Source: Microvelia longipes (lineage: Eukaryota; Arthropoda; Insecta; Hemiptera; Veliidae). Taken from it: DNA of 64,000 nucleotides. A model generated the notes under the pieces. That model had not been told where the DNA came from. It saw only the letters and a list, made by a program, of their open reading frames with translations, and did no database searches. Below, one piece after another: positions 1-11,062 of this stretch. The position numbers and the translations under genes were made by a program. Every line of letters starts with the position of its first letter. Position 1 is the stretch's first letter. The DNA lies in NCBI GenBank assembly GCA_018340805.1, contig JACMZG010001911.1, positions 33,346,618-33,410,617 on the forward strand, written 5' to 3'.

Positions 1-2970
1 AAGGAAACAAAAAAGTGACAATTTGGTTCAGAGGCTGATAAGAACAGGGTAGATAACATAAATTTACTGATAGTTTCTCTTCCTTCCTGGCGTAGTTTGG
101 TTCTCGTCTCATTTATACGGTTATGTTCCTCGCTACTTATACTTTTCAAGATTTGTTTGTCTAAGTTTTGCTTTTGTTTCATAACTAACTCATATGATGC
201 CTATAGTATTCCATAATTTGTATTTATAAGCAATAAAGTGGTGCATTATATTAATTGAATAAAAATTATAAATTAACTACCGCGAAGAAACGTTTGGTTC
301 AAATTTAGTGAATAGAGTTAATGATTGGCAATTAATGATGACAGTTATACAAAGACAGTTATACAAGGACAGTTAATGATGACAAAGCTAAAAAAAGGGA
401 TCATTATTACTTTTAAATAATTGATTATCTAAACAGTATTTTACGTTTGATCCATCGTTAAGCATTCGATGGTACAGGCGTAAAATACGGAATGGATAAT
501 AATGGCTTCATCAAGTATTATAGAAGTAACACCTAGCTGATTTCCTTGGAACATCAATTTAAGGAGCCCTTTAAGTAGGTCTTGTAATAGGTAGTCTTGT
601 AAATAATAGTGCAAATTGTCTAAAAAAATTGCAATTAAATTTTTCTTATAAGAGTGTATTCTCTCCTAATAAAATGTAGGAAAGCAATAAATGTAGTGGT
701 TTCAATAACGCATATTGTTGAAACAAATATGTACAAATTGTTGAAACAAATATTGTACTTTTATTAGTATTTATGCAAATAAAGATTTTTATTATTTTTT
801 TTTTTCAAAGGTGCTATTTTTATTGGGGACTCTTTTTGAGATTTAAATTAATAAATGTGACGTAACTAACTAACTGAATGAACTACTTATATAGAGAAGG
901 ATATTATTTCCCTAATTTTAAAATGTTTATCGAAATTTTATTAAGAGACATTTTAAAGTAAATTGTAAGCTTTCTAAATAGGTTTCGAGCTAGTTTGTTT
1001 TTATAGTTCTGAGAACACTGTAAGAAAATAATATTAGAATTAAAAGTAAGGAAGCTAGTAGGTTGCCTTAGTGGTATTTCAGTATAAGAAGCAGAAATAT
1101 ATTGCAAAGAATAAAGGTTAAGAATTAATATTTTATAAGAATAGAGAAGAATAAAGAAAAAGAAAAAAACTCAATTTCCAGAGGGATGGTTAGAAACATA
1201 GCAAGTATTAAATCTTTTTTTTAAAAAAAAAGCCATCCACAAGCGCCTTTAGGAGGAAAAAAAGAAATATTTAATAAATATTTAATTTTATACGGTAGAG
1301 GGTTTACAAAAGGCAAAAGGTTAATATTCTTTTATTTTATAAGTTTTTTGAGGGAAATGGTTACAGTGAAGTAGTTTAGTAAAGATACTGCAGAGTATAG
1401 ATTATTATAAATGAACCTACGTACAACTTTTTGTGCGGCATTTTTGGTTCGAGAATTTTGCGTTATTATGCGTATAATAAAATATAATTTTATTTTATAC
1501 ACGTACACGCTTGTATTTAATTATTAATAAAGAAAAATTAATTATGTGCATTTTTTACACGTATTTAAAACAAACTGAACAGATTTGCTTGTAGCATTTC
1601 AGTAAAATAAATATAACAGGAATTACTTTATCAATTTGGATGTGAATTTCTCTAAAATGTAAACATTTCCAGACGAATTTGAAGACTTGTTAGTAAACCG
1701 AAAAACAAACTCCCGCAAGTATGGAACCAAGCTGCTTTTAATATTTTTCGAAAGTTTTCTAATTTAATTAGAAATTCTAATTGACCGCCACTGTAAGACT
1801 GCATGTTAAATTTTCCCAAAAATATCAGGTCTCTCATTTTTTACTTTTGGTACTAGACTTCATCAGATTCAGTCAAATCCGGACCACACTGATCCGTCTA
1901 TGGGTCCAACAAATTTTACATTAAGACAATAACAGTTTTCAATTTTAACCTGTAGATACTAATGCTGAACAGTGACATTTGATTTATTATGTTCTATTAA
2001 TTAATAAAAAATACTTTAGTGTCATTTAGTATTTCATACCATCATTTAAAATGTTTCCTATTCCTAAATATTATTAAGCTTGTATTCAGCTTGTATTCCT
2101 AATATTTCTTTTGTATTGATAATACTATACCTATGTTTCTGTAAAAATAATTTATAATTTAAAGACTAGATAATTTTCGCAACATGCTGTATAATCATGA
2201 AGATTAATAATTTCATAGAATTCGAAGTAATATATTTTCGTTATAATAAATTATATTTATTATAATAAAATTATTAAAAAATCTTTGGATAAAATTATTT
2301 TTACCCAATTAGCACTTTTTCACAGAAAGTTGATAATTGGATTAGTTTTTTGTATGAAAAATGCGAGAGGTTAAACACCGTGGTAAATTTTTATAATTAG
2401 AGCGACCTTATTTAAATATTTAAAAACATGACAGTATATTAAACGTAAAAAAATATTGTTAAAAAAGCTGAGAGGAAAAATTTAAAAATTATATAACATT
2501 TTGATAATAGGGCTGTTAGAGCTCTAAACTCACTTAATAAAAAAGTTCTAAGGAGTTCTTCAAGTTATTGATGTTGTCATTATTTGCCACGAAGTATTGG
2601 GATTGTGTATTGCGCCAGGAGAGATTAAAATGGCTTGTACAAAGTGTCTAAGAATTTAAAGCAATAGATAGGCTGGACGGTAAAATATTGTTATAGGCTA
2701 GGCTTCTAAAATTCCATTTCTTACTGTTTGAGATTTAATTTTATGCTTTATATCTTGAGTGGTTGCATTGCTGCTTTTTACTATTTTTTTATAGTTGCTC
2801 AAAGGCACAAGTTATTCATTCTCAATATTCGGCCGTATTTATTTAGTTTTTTTTGCGATTTTTCATGATGATAATGACGCTTATGTAGTTGTTTAGATGG
2901 CAGGAGTTAAGCGGAGAATGGAGGAGGAATCGATTCAGTTTGGCTTCCTGACAACAAAATATATATGTCC
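1..2970. other. AT-rich DNA, no gene recognised
   Basis: I find no reading frame with a recognisable domain and no clear repeat boundary here. The open frames at 904-1107 and 1652-1837 (minus) are short, AT-driven and match no family I know. Homopolymer A and T runs are frequent. It reads as intergenic or intronic DNA. Confidence 0.6.
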
Positions 2971-2974
2971 GAAG

Positions 2975-2977
<3 letters not shown>

Positions 2978-3030
<53 letters not shown>

Positions 3031-3072
3031 TATATATATATATATATATATATATTTATTTATTTATATATA
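2978..3072. repeat. (TA)n microsatellite
   Basis: An almost pure TA dinucleotide tract with a few TTA interruptions, ending in TTTATTTATT and a short GT run. It produces a false open frame of alternating Ile and Tyr. It is one of nine such tracts in the window. Confidence 0.95.
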
Positions 3073-3074
3073 TG

Positions 3075-4735
3075 TTTGTGTGTGTGAATTGTATGAGTGA
3101 TTTGTATTCCTTAAATTATTTCTGATTCCTCAACCTTAAAAAAATCAACCTTATTTATGGTGAGCCATGACTAAATTTGTACGGCTTTTAAGAAATAAAT
3201 CTAAAATTTGTGCAATTTTTTAACATTTCAAGTGTGAAAATTATATCATCATAGAAGGTATGTTTTAAAAAAATATTAATATAATGCAGCTCAAAATGAG
3301 TCTCATTTTTTCTGGTCGGGGTCCTGTATTATGTAACATTTCAATATGTTCATATCAATGATTACATCCTAAAAAATAAATATTCAATTAGATTTATTAG
3401 TTATATTACTATAAATAGCTAATATAGCTGTGTAAAGTAGCCCGTTCTAAAGTTTGGCAACATTTTCCACAGACCTTTAAAGATCAGTTTTTAGGAAATA
3501 TTTTAAAAAAAGTTTGCGCATTTCCTTTAAAGATAGCAGAAAAAATGAGTTATGAAGCATCTAGTGGCTATGAAACATTCGGGGAAATTTTTAAGGAAAA
3601 CCATGTGGTTGTATCAAACTTAATACTAAACATTTTTCTTTTTGTGTCTACCTAACCATTTTAGCAAATGAAACGTATAAAAATAAAATTTTTGGTTTTA
3701 AAAGAAAGAGTTATCTACATTTTTTTAGTTTTTTAGAAGTTTGTTAACTACATGATATTCAACTATTATCGAATAATTAATCGAATAATTCGTTCCTTGT
3801 TAAACCAAACGTTTTTCAAATAGTCAAAAGTACGTTTGCGATCTAGAAGTAACGTTACCTATTGACGCTTACAAGTTACAATCCTATTTCAACAAATAAA
3901 TGGGTTTTATTTGTCGAAACTCTCTTTCAATCAAACCTATTTGATTTCTAAAATGTATGTGTCTTTGTCGGTGATATTTTATATACCGGGAACTCTTCGG
4001 TAAGTGCTGAGTGACTAATTTGTTGACTAAAGTCACAAGATTTTAATTCATGCGTGTTTCCTTTTCATTTACTTGAGTTAATGGAGTTTAACAAGTAATA
4101 GAGAACTTCTTTTTCGTGCAAACAAAAAGAGTGAAACACTAGTGTGAAAACGTATTATATAAAGTTTTAGTGATTAGGTTGGGTAAAGAGACATGCAAGG
4201 TAACAGCATTGTACACAGAGCGATAATATATGTGTGGTTTTACTAAGCTGACGGTGAATATTTTCTACCCTAACTAGCTTGTTTTGTATAGACCAACATC
4301 ATTATTCACTCAAATTTTATTCAAAACGTACTAATTTATTTCAATGAAAGCGAAAAGTACCATAGGAGCTAGATTTTAATAAAATTACTTTTTTATGTAA
4401 TTTTGTATTGATGATTTGTGAGGTATTTAGCTTGTTTTTCAACTTTAATTAAAAACTGTTGTACCGTATGCTGAGGAAAACGGAGATTTTCGCTGAAGCT
4501 TAGAGGTTAGAGATCTTTTATTTTTTGTCTAGTGTGCTATCCTAAGTCTTTCAAACGTATTTAATTCAACACGTATTCCTATAAAGCGTATCTTTACGCC
4601 TTAGATGTGGTTATTTTCTTTAATAGTTGAAGAAAGCACTGTGATAGCAAAAATAATTTTGATTGCAAACCGAGATTCTTCTAAACAAGGAACAAAATAG
4701 GATAAACTTATTTAGTGTAGATCGATCAAATAAGA
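3075..4735. other. AT-rich DNA with one fragment of a dispersed repeat
   Basis: No gene is seen. At 3515-3540 there is a GCGCATTTCCTTTAAA motif followed by AAAAAATGAGTTATGAAGCA. The same motif recurs at 9635, 23991, 35165 and 53408, so a degraded copy of that dispersed family is likely here. Confidence 0.5.
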
Positions 4736-4739
4736 TTGA

Positions 4740-5295
4740 AAAAGATTAAAAAATCGGGTATGGGGTACCTTGCAACTTTTCCTCTCCTTATCAAATTCAC
4801 TAAGCTCATCCTCACAACTTCGGATTCACTTCGCTCGTCCTCAGACAGTAAATATATTCGTTTTATTACCAGTGGTATCAGTCTATGCCTGACTTCGCTC
4901 GTCCTCAGACAGCGTTTTATTACCAGTGGTATCAGTCCAGGCCCTGACTTCGCTCGTCCTCAGACAGTAAATACATTCGTTTTATTACCAGTGGTATCAG
5001 TCTATGCCCTGACTTCGCTCGTCCTCAGACAGTAAATATACTCGTTTTATTACCAGTGGTATCAGTCCAGGCCCTGACTTCGCTCGTCCTCAGACAGTAA
5101 ATATATTCGTTTTATTACCAGTGGTATCAGTTCAGGCTCTGACTTCGCTCGTCCTCAGACAGTAAATATATTCGTTTTATTACCAGTGGTATCAGTCCAG
5201 GCCCTGACTTCGCTCGTAGCTGCTTAACTTTCATCATTTAACAAAAACCATAGATGTACTTGTGTAATAAAACGAAACTTTGTGTACTTATTTAT
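4740..5295. repeat. dispersed repeat carrying a 65-bp tandem array
   Basis: The block opens with AAAAAATCGGGTATGGGGTACC and closes with GCTGCTTAACTTTCATC then AACAAAAACCATAGATG. A diverged copy with the same ends but no expanded array lies at 6985-7290, so this is a dispersed element and not unique sequence. The frame at 4736-5035 is the array read through and is not a gene. I do not recognise the family. Confidence 0.7.
4827..5215. repeat. 65-bp tandem repeat, about 6 units
   Basis: The phrase ACTTCGCTCGTCCTCAGAC recurs at about 4827, 4891, 4946, 5011, 5076 and 5141, and begins again at 5206. Spacings are 64, 55, 65, 65, 65 and 65. Each unit also holds TTTTATTACCAGTGGTATCA. The 55-bp spacing reflects loss of about 10 bp (TAAATATATT) from one unit. 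Confidence 0.95.
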
Positions 5296-6059
5296 TACAT
5301 AAAGAGATTCTTGTATCAAACTTCTATTGTTATTACAAATACTCAATTGGATTTACATTCGGGTCATAATAAATAAAACCAGCTCGGTGAAACGCATTGC
5401 CGTGACCCTCTTGGTTGTTATGATTTAAATGTTATCCAACAATCTTTTTTACCACGCCAAGAAGCCAAGAGACTTTTTACTTTGCGCCAAGAAGCCACGA
5501 GAAACTTATTTGACATTGCATAGAGTTTTTCGTATTTTCATTTTTCAATTAAATGCAATTTAATATCAACAAATAAAATGAATTTTTATATCAATCACTG
5601 GAAATTCATATAATTATAACAATCTTTAATTTCTTTAGTCTTAAATTTAATATAATTTTTCGCGTTGGAAAATGTTTATTTTTTACGTGAGATGGAAGGA
5701 AAGAGGAATCTCATTGAATATGAAGCAGAGTATAAAGAAAAGCATTGAAGAGATTTAGAGTCCTTCCAAGGGCAGAAATATAAAAATATCAAAGTAGTGA
5801 GAAGTCTCTATAGCTCTCACAAAACTTTACTCTAGTACTTTACTAGTAGATTCTAAAACCTTTTCTAGGCTCTTTTTAAGGTTTAAAACACACACACTAG
5901 CATAAAACCTCTACTTGCAGTTCAACCCGAGGAAAAGAAGTGCCACTAAAACTTTGCTTCATCGAGTTTCAAACTTTTTTCCGCCGGTTTTCATCCGAGA
6001 AAAATATAAGTTTCTCATTTCGGTCAGCTTTTAAAGGTTTTTAAAAACCAACGTCTGAA
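5296..6059. other. AT-rich DNA, no gene recognised
   Basis: No coding or structural signal is seen beyond a small local duplication of GCCAAGAAGCCA at about 5456-5506. Confidence 0.5.
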
Positions 6060-6248
6060 CGTTTTCTCAAGTTGCTTTCCAGTATTTTAACTTCTTAGAT
6101 GGATTGAGTTTTTTAGAAAATGTATTAATTAACTTATTATAACTTACAGAAGAATAAAGTGATTAAGAAAGTGTTTAATTATTGATTTCTACTTACAACT
6201 TAAGATAAACTTTTATTTAGTTACCTCATTTTAACGTGTGATTAAGTT
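6060..6248. repeat. direct repeat, copy 1
   Basis: The segment from CGTTTTCTCAAGTT through AACGTGTGATTAAG recurs at 6600-6775 with point changes and small indels. Shared landmarks are TTTTAACTTCTT, GAAAATGTATTAAT and TTGATTTCTACTTACAA. Function unknown. Confidence 0.85.
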
Positions 6249-6599
6249 TTTAGCACACGACTCACTTCTAGCGAATTTTAAAAGGGAAATAAGCTTATGA
6301 GGTTGGGGTCATGTATGTAAATACAACATTTTTCTTTTTACACGTTTCTATGGGACACGATAACTTTAAAACGCTTTCTTGGATCGAAATTATAGACCTT
6401 ATAAATTTTTCGAACCTTAATATGAATAAAGTTATTTCCCTTAATAATGACTCAGCAAAAATTTAAAATAATCACAAATTATCAAAACGTTGTCTAATCG
6501 GGCTGAAATTTTATATGTATGGCGTCATGTATGCATGCTTGTAAGTACGAGATTCTTTTTCTACACGTTTCTATGGGGCACGATAACTTTTAACGATAA

Positions 6600-6775
6600 C
6601 GTTTTCTCAAGTTTCTTTTTAGTATTTTAACTTCTTTGATGGATTTTGTTTTAAGAAAATGTATTAATAACTTATTAAAACTTAGAAGATGAAAATGTTT
6701 AATTATTGATTTCTACTTACAAATTAAGACAAAACTTTATTTTAGTTACTTTATTTATAACGTGTGGTTGAGAAA
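6600..6775. repeat. direct repeat, copy 2
   Basis: Second copy of 6060-6248 in the same orientation, about 540 bp downstream. A related phrase, CACGTTTCTATGGG then CACGATAAC, is also duplicated at about 6343 and 6577, so the duplicated material is wider than this block. Confidence 0.85.
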
Positions 6776-6984
6776 AAGATAATCATAAACGAATTTTAAT
6801 AAAGAAAATGAGTGCCTAAATATGATCTGTTTATATTTACAATTTAGATTTTTTTAAAGTTATTTATATTTTTACATATATATGCTTGGATTTTAACATA
6901 TATATTAAGGTTAGCTTATCAAAAGTATTTTTATACGCAAGGCATATAGGTCTCGAGGCGCTGAGTAAAATGCATTTACAATAA

Positions 6985-7290
6985 AAAAAATCGGGTACGG
7001 GATACCTCGGAACTTTTTCTCATCACATCGGATTCGCTACGCTTATCTTCTCTGCTTCATGCTCGTCCGTAGAATATACAATTCGCCAAATTTATACTGC
7101 AGGATGTCCACGGACTCGCTTCGCTTGTCCTCAGATAGTAAATGCATTCGTTTCAGTCCCAGCGATCACCCATACAACACTGATCACGCTCAATGCTGCT
7201 TAACTTTTAAGATCCAACAAAAATCATAGATATAATTGTCGTATTGAAACAAAACCTAGTGCACTTTACTAAAAAAAAAGTGTACTCTTT
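6985..7290. repeat. diverged copy of the 4740-5295 dispersed repeat
   Basis: It starts AAAAAAATCGGGTACGGGATACC and continues through CGGATTCGCTACGCTTATC, a single GACTCGCTTCGCTTGTCCTCAG, AGTAAATGCATTCGTTT, and GCTGCTTAACTTTTAAGATCCAACAAAAATCATAGAT in order, matching 4740-5295. It has one array unit instead of about six. Confidence 0.8.
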
Positions 7291-7399
7291 TACTAAATAA
7301 AGAAAAATAAACATACAATTGGATAATTTCCTGATTTGTTTGCAATTTTTTTTAAACCACGGTACGGATTATATCAGCAATTTTATCTAATCTAATGAT

Positions 7400-7830
7400 T
7401 AGATAAAATTAAACTAATGCTTATAATGGAATAAAACTTAGCACATATGTTAGTCTTATACATGGCTACATGCGTGCCAAATCTCAATACAATCACATCA
7501 TTTTTCCGCGTTTTATGATTGTTCGAAATTTTTGCTGAATCGTTATTGCGGGTTAATGACGTCATAAAAAAATGTCTGAATAGCACAACTACAGCGGTAG
7601 ATTGATCTTCCTACAAAGTTTCAACTCTCAAGCATAAATACACTAGGAGCTGCGATGATAACTGGCACACACACACACACGCACAGACACACACACACAC
7701 ATACAGACAGACAACTTTGTGAAAACCACTCAGGAGGTCTTAATAACACCTGAAATAGATAATTTAGGTGAAATCCCGGTTTCGGATTTTTTGCAAACCC
7801 AATATTTTTCCTATAGACCTACGGTATAAA
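7400..7830. repeat. dispersed repeat with CRE-like palindrome and CA microsatellite
   Basis: Shared phrases (GTGAAAACCACTCAGG, CGGTTTCGGATTTTTTGC, GGTTAATGACGTCATAA) tie this block to inverted or partial copies at 12500-12660, 14190-14320, 33300-33470 and 61240-61640. A CA/GACA tract occupies about 7669-7711. TGACGTCA at 7557-7564 is a perfect CRE palindrome. The conserved wording 'caagtttc...gacagacaac' resembles 3' ends of non-LTR elements or their SINEs, which is an inference. The minus-strand open frame at 7392-7586 is spurious. Confidence 0.7.
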
Positions 7831-8584
7831 TGCGGAAAAGTAAAAATTAATATAATATTTTTGTGTATTATGTGTATATTATTATATTAGTATTGTAGGT
7901 GACGTTATTTTAAAATAAATATAATTCTTTGAAAATGGTTTCTGGATGTATCCAAAAAAAATGTAAAAAAAAATAAATAAAATGTTAAAAAATGAAAAAT
8001 GATGTATAAAAATTATTGATACATTTTAATTTGTATAAATTAAAATGTATTTTAATTTTAATTTAATATTTGATTTAGTTTATACACATTATACGTAGTA
8101 TATAATGTGTAATTGTATTTATTAAACTTGCAGTGACAAATAATAAATATAAAATGTTACCATTACATTATATTTTGAACTCTCTATGGAAATGTCAGGC
8201 CAGCAAGCATGATCATAGAATATACTGTCTTCTCATACAACGTTCATACAATAAAATTAATGAGTAATGTTTCGTTCAAATGTCATTTTGCTGGAGCGTA
8301 GTTATATTTTAATAAAGGATATACACAATGTAAATGTTATTGAAATGTTAACACTGCTATATGAAGGCCTTAGGGCTTTCTTCTAAATTAAAAGTTCTCT
8401 TTTTATGTATTCACGTGAAGATGTTGGGTGTGCATGAGTGTATAGTATAAATAAATGTAATAATCAAGCAAGTTGACAATATAGGGAGTTCTTTTAAATT
8501 CTCACTTAAATTGTACCTATTTAATAACTCCAGCAAATTTCATATGATTTAATAAACTGCGTAGACTTCCGCGGTTATTGTCAT
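7831..8584. other. AT-rich DNA, no gene recognised
   Basis: Low-complexity A/T-rich sequence with short self-complementary TAAAATGTATTTTAATTTTAA stretches. No coding signal. Confidence 0.5.
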
Positions 8585-8884
8585 GGAGATTTAGGTGTCC
8601 TGGTTGTGACCGCGTCAATGTAGATGAATAATCGCTTCCACTGTGGGAGGCATCTTCAGGGATGTAGGACATTATGGATAGACACACATTGCTCTACAAT
8701 ACTAAACTGCTAACTTTAATTTTGTTAAGCATTGTGTTTTATCCATGATGTCCTACATCCCTGAAGATTCCTACCACAGTGGAAGCGAAACGTCGGATTC
8801 TTCATCTACATTGAAGAATGTAGATGAACGTAGGGATGAATGTAGGTCTTCACGGTCACCACCGGAAGACCTAAATCTTCACAT
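8585..8884. repeat. inverted repeat with Penelope-type terminal motif
   Basis: The left arm (about 8585-8688) and right arm (about 8735-8884) are reverse complements over most of their length. Shared pieces include CCACTGTGG, CTTCAGGGATGTAGGACAT, TGTAGATGA and GATTTAGGT with its complement. The arms carry CTGAAGAT...CAGTGGAAGCG facing opposite ways. Only the right arm continues into GAAACGTCGGAT. Penelope-like elements are known to carry hammerhead motifs in terminal repeats of this sort, so this may be a head-to-head pair of truncated termini. Confidence 0.75.
8757..8798 (+). ncRNA. hammerhead-ribozyme-like motif
   Basis: The order of elements fits a minimal type I hammerhead. A stem I strand ATCC (8757-8760) is followed by core CTGAAGA (8761-8767, fitting CUGANGA), a stem II of TTCC with GGAA, GAAA (8787-8790), the short self-complementary stem III ACGT, cleavage triplet GTC (8792-8794), and the pairing stem I strand GGAT (8795-8798). 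Two extra bases (GC) lie between stem II and GAAA, so activity is uncertain. Penelope-like elements are the known hosts of such motifs in animals. Confidence 0.45.
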
Positions 8885-9534
8885 AATTTAATTCAGTACA
8901 GTGGCATGTAATTTCTGCGCGATTCAATAAGTTTTTGGGGTTAAGTAAATTTTTAAAATTTTGCATTAGTTAGTAAAACTATAAGATACTGAAGAGATTT
9001 TTATAGTAAGCAGTAAGCTAGCCTGTGATATTACCCTTTGCTGATATTTTTTCATCCAGAGTATATACCGGTCTAAATATAGTTTAACACTACTTATTAC
9101 TAATTTTGTAGCCTATTTTCCAGCATTGCCTCGAAAAGTAGTTGAATATCTTTTCAAACCTATTTGCAATGCGATTGTCAATACAAATGTTTGAAGTGAT
9201 AATCATTAAAAACCTCAATTAATGTCACTTTTAGTGCAATTTGATGTAATTTTAACTTGTCTGTAGGTTATTAAATGGAGAAATTGTTTATTTGCTTTTA
9301 TTCTGTTACAGGTAAGTATCAACTCATTCTCATAACTGTACGGCAATGGTTAGGTAACTATGTTCTTTATCTTATTCCTTTGGGTGCATAATAAAAAATG
9401 CAGTTAAGTATAAAATATTCTAGGTCGGAGGTCTATTTCACTATCCATTTTTTTCAAAATACAAGCAGCATGCATATAAAAGAAACATTAGCATTATCTC
9501 TTCCTTCTAAATTTTTCTAGATTTTTTAAAAGGT
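8885..9534. other. AT-rich DNA, no gene recognised
   Basis: Nothing recognisable. No open frame of note and no repeat shared with the rest of the window that I can see. Confidence 0.5.
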
Positions 9535-9740
9535 ACGCGTATATTTATTTATCCGTCTCTTAGGTTATACAAAATTGTGCTCATTCTTTCAACATTAGCA
9601 CTGCACGAGACATTTTGCACTTTAAAATCCTCATTTAGCGCATTTCCTTTGAAAAATCCAAAAAAGCTGCTCAGAACTTGAAGCAAACCGAAAACTTTAG
9701 CAAGGAATGGTAATGTCACATTAGTTTGGAGATTAAACGC
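9535..9740. repeat. fragment of the GCGCATTTCC dispersed family
   Basis: It contains GGTTATACAAAATT at about 9563 and the core GCGCATTTCCTTTGAAAA at 9638-9655. Both occur in the same order and spacing in the fuller copy at 34855-35475. The tRNA-like end seen in other copies is absent here. Confidence 0.6.
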
Positions 9741-10829
9741 ATAAGCTGTAGCTCATAAAGCCTGTAGCTCAGGCTGCCTTCTGATCAAAATTAAAATAAA
9801 AGTGTAAAGCTTAAAAAGTACAAATCTTTCAATTTCCTTCTTTTATAGATGAATAAATTAAATAATTTATTTTTAAGTGCTAATTAATTATAAGTGCTCA
9901 ATGTTTTGGGCACTTTTGTAAGTTACTTCGTAACCTACGGAATTAATCATTTGATTCCTTCTTTCAATGAATCTGCTATATTGTCTCCAACATGGTCTAA
10001 AATGTGTGATATCCATATGTATATTATATGAACATGAACCTGTCACATTCATATGTTCATTAGTTGTGTGGGAGTGAAAATTCGTGGTCTTATCATTGAA
10101 AAATATATCGTGCGTGATTTTTGAAGATTTAACTAATGTGCAATACTTGTTGGGTTTTATTCTTTTACTCTCTTGCATGCATAGAGAGATATGATACACA
10201 TATAGAGAGAATTTAAATAAAATTTCTCAAATACATCGTTATTTAATTTAATGAATCAACATTTCCCTTATTCTACTGATACTAGATGATAATATGAAAT
10301 TTTACTCAGTAGTAATAGTGCACAGCGTACTTAGTGCTACTTATTATTTGTAAGTTTCTAACTGTGTGTTTATAATGATTTAAAACATTTTTTTACTTGC
10401 TTGCAATTTTTCACTAATATAACGTAACACGACTTAATTTGTTTAGAACTTAAATTGTCACTATATATTTATTAATAAATATTAATAACTAAAAGTCAGT
10501 GATAGTTACAAAATACGCGGTTAGTGATAGTGATATGGGGGGAGTGGTAGTAACTACCAGGCAAGAAGGCCACGTTGATGGGCCCTTTTTGCCAGCTCCC
10601 TAATAGTGTTCTACTCCTTTTAATTTCAAGTGTAGGTATATTTCATCTAATCTAGACAGAAGAGCCGTGAATTTCTATGGTTCCTCTCGCATGCTTTTTC
10701 AAGCAACCATACATATTTTCACTGACTCTTATAGTCTAGTGAAAACTGGGAACAACACGTGCTCTCACAGTTAAACCAAAACTCCACACACTTTAAACTA
10801 CAAGGCAGAAACAGTATGCTATTATAATG
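9741..10829. other. no gene recognised
   Basis: The longest open frame (9888-10199, minus, 103 codons) has no domain I recognise and ordinary AT-biased codons. I treat it as non-coding. No repeat structure stands out. Confidence 0.5.
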
Positions 10830-11062
10830 AATCTACAATGAGGGTCCTAAATTTTGCCTATACCCAGTTTCATTTAAGGAATCTTTAACGCGTACCTGAC
10901 AACGCTCAAGCTCGAGACCACCGGCTTTACGTCCTTTCTGAAGGACGTGGTACGCAGAATTTTTATCCCCCATAAAAATCCTAGAGGCCCGTGCTGGGAT
11001 TGAACCCATGACTAAAGTACATTTATTCTGTGTATTGGCCGCGTACCTTAACAACTACACCA
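10830..11062 (-). mobile_element. tRNA-derived SINE
   Basis: Read on the minus strand it begins with a tRNA-like head. A box A-like GTGGTGTAGTTGTTAAGG is followed about 50 nt later by a box B GGGTTCAATCCC. After that come CACGTCCTTCAGAAAGGACG and AAAGCCGGTGGTC, a tail phrase common in arthropod SINEs. There is no proper acceptor stem or anticodon arm, so it is not a functional tRNA. The open frame 10833-11054 is this SINE translated and is not a gene. Confidence 0.8.

Noticed and set aside
2978..3072. Ile/Tyr-rich membrane peptide frames at TA tracts (also 14318, 32586, 32918, 37648, 54837)
   Set aside because: They are translations of (TA)n microsatellites.
4827..5215. Repetitive protein gene at 4736-5035
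   Set aside because: The frame is the 65-bp DNA repeat read through. One unit changes length and shifts the frame.
9888..10199. 103-codon minus-strand frame as a host gene
   Set aside because: No domain, ordinary AT-biased composition, and no splice or repeat context to support it.
10980..11060. Functional tRNA gene
   Set aside because: Boxes A and B are present but no cloverleaf or acceptor stem forms, and the sequence continues into a SINE body.
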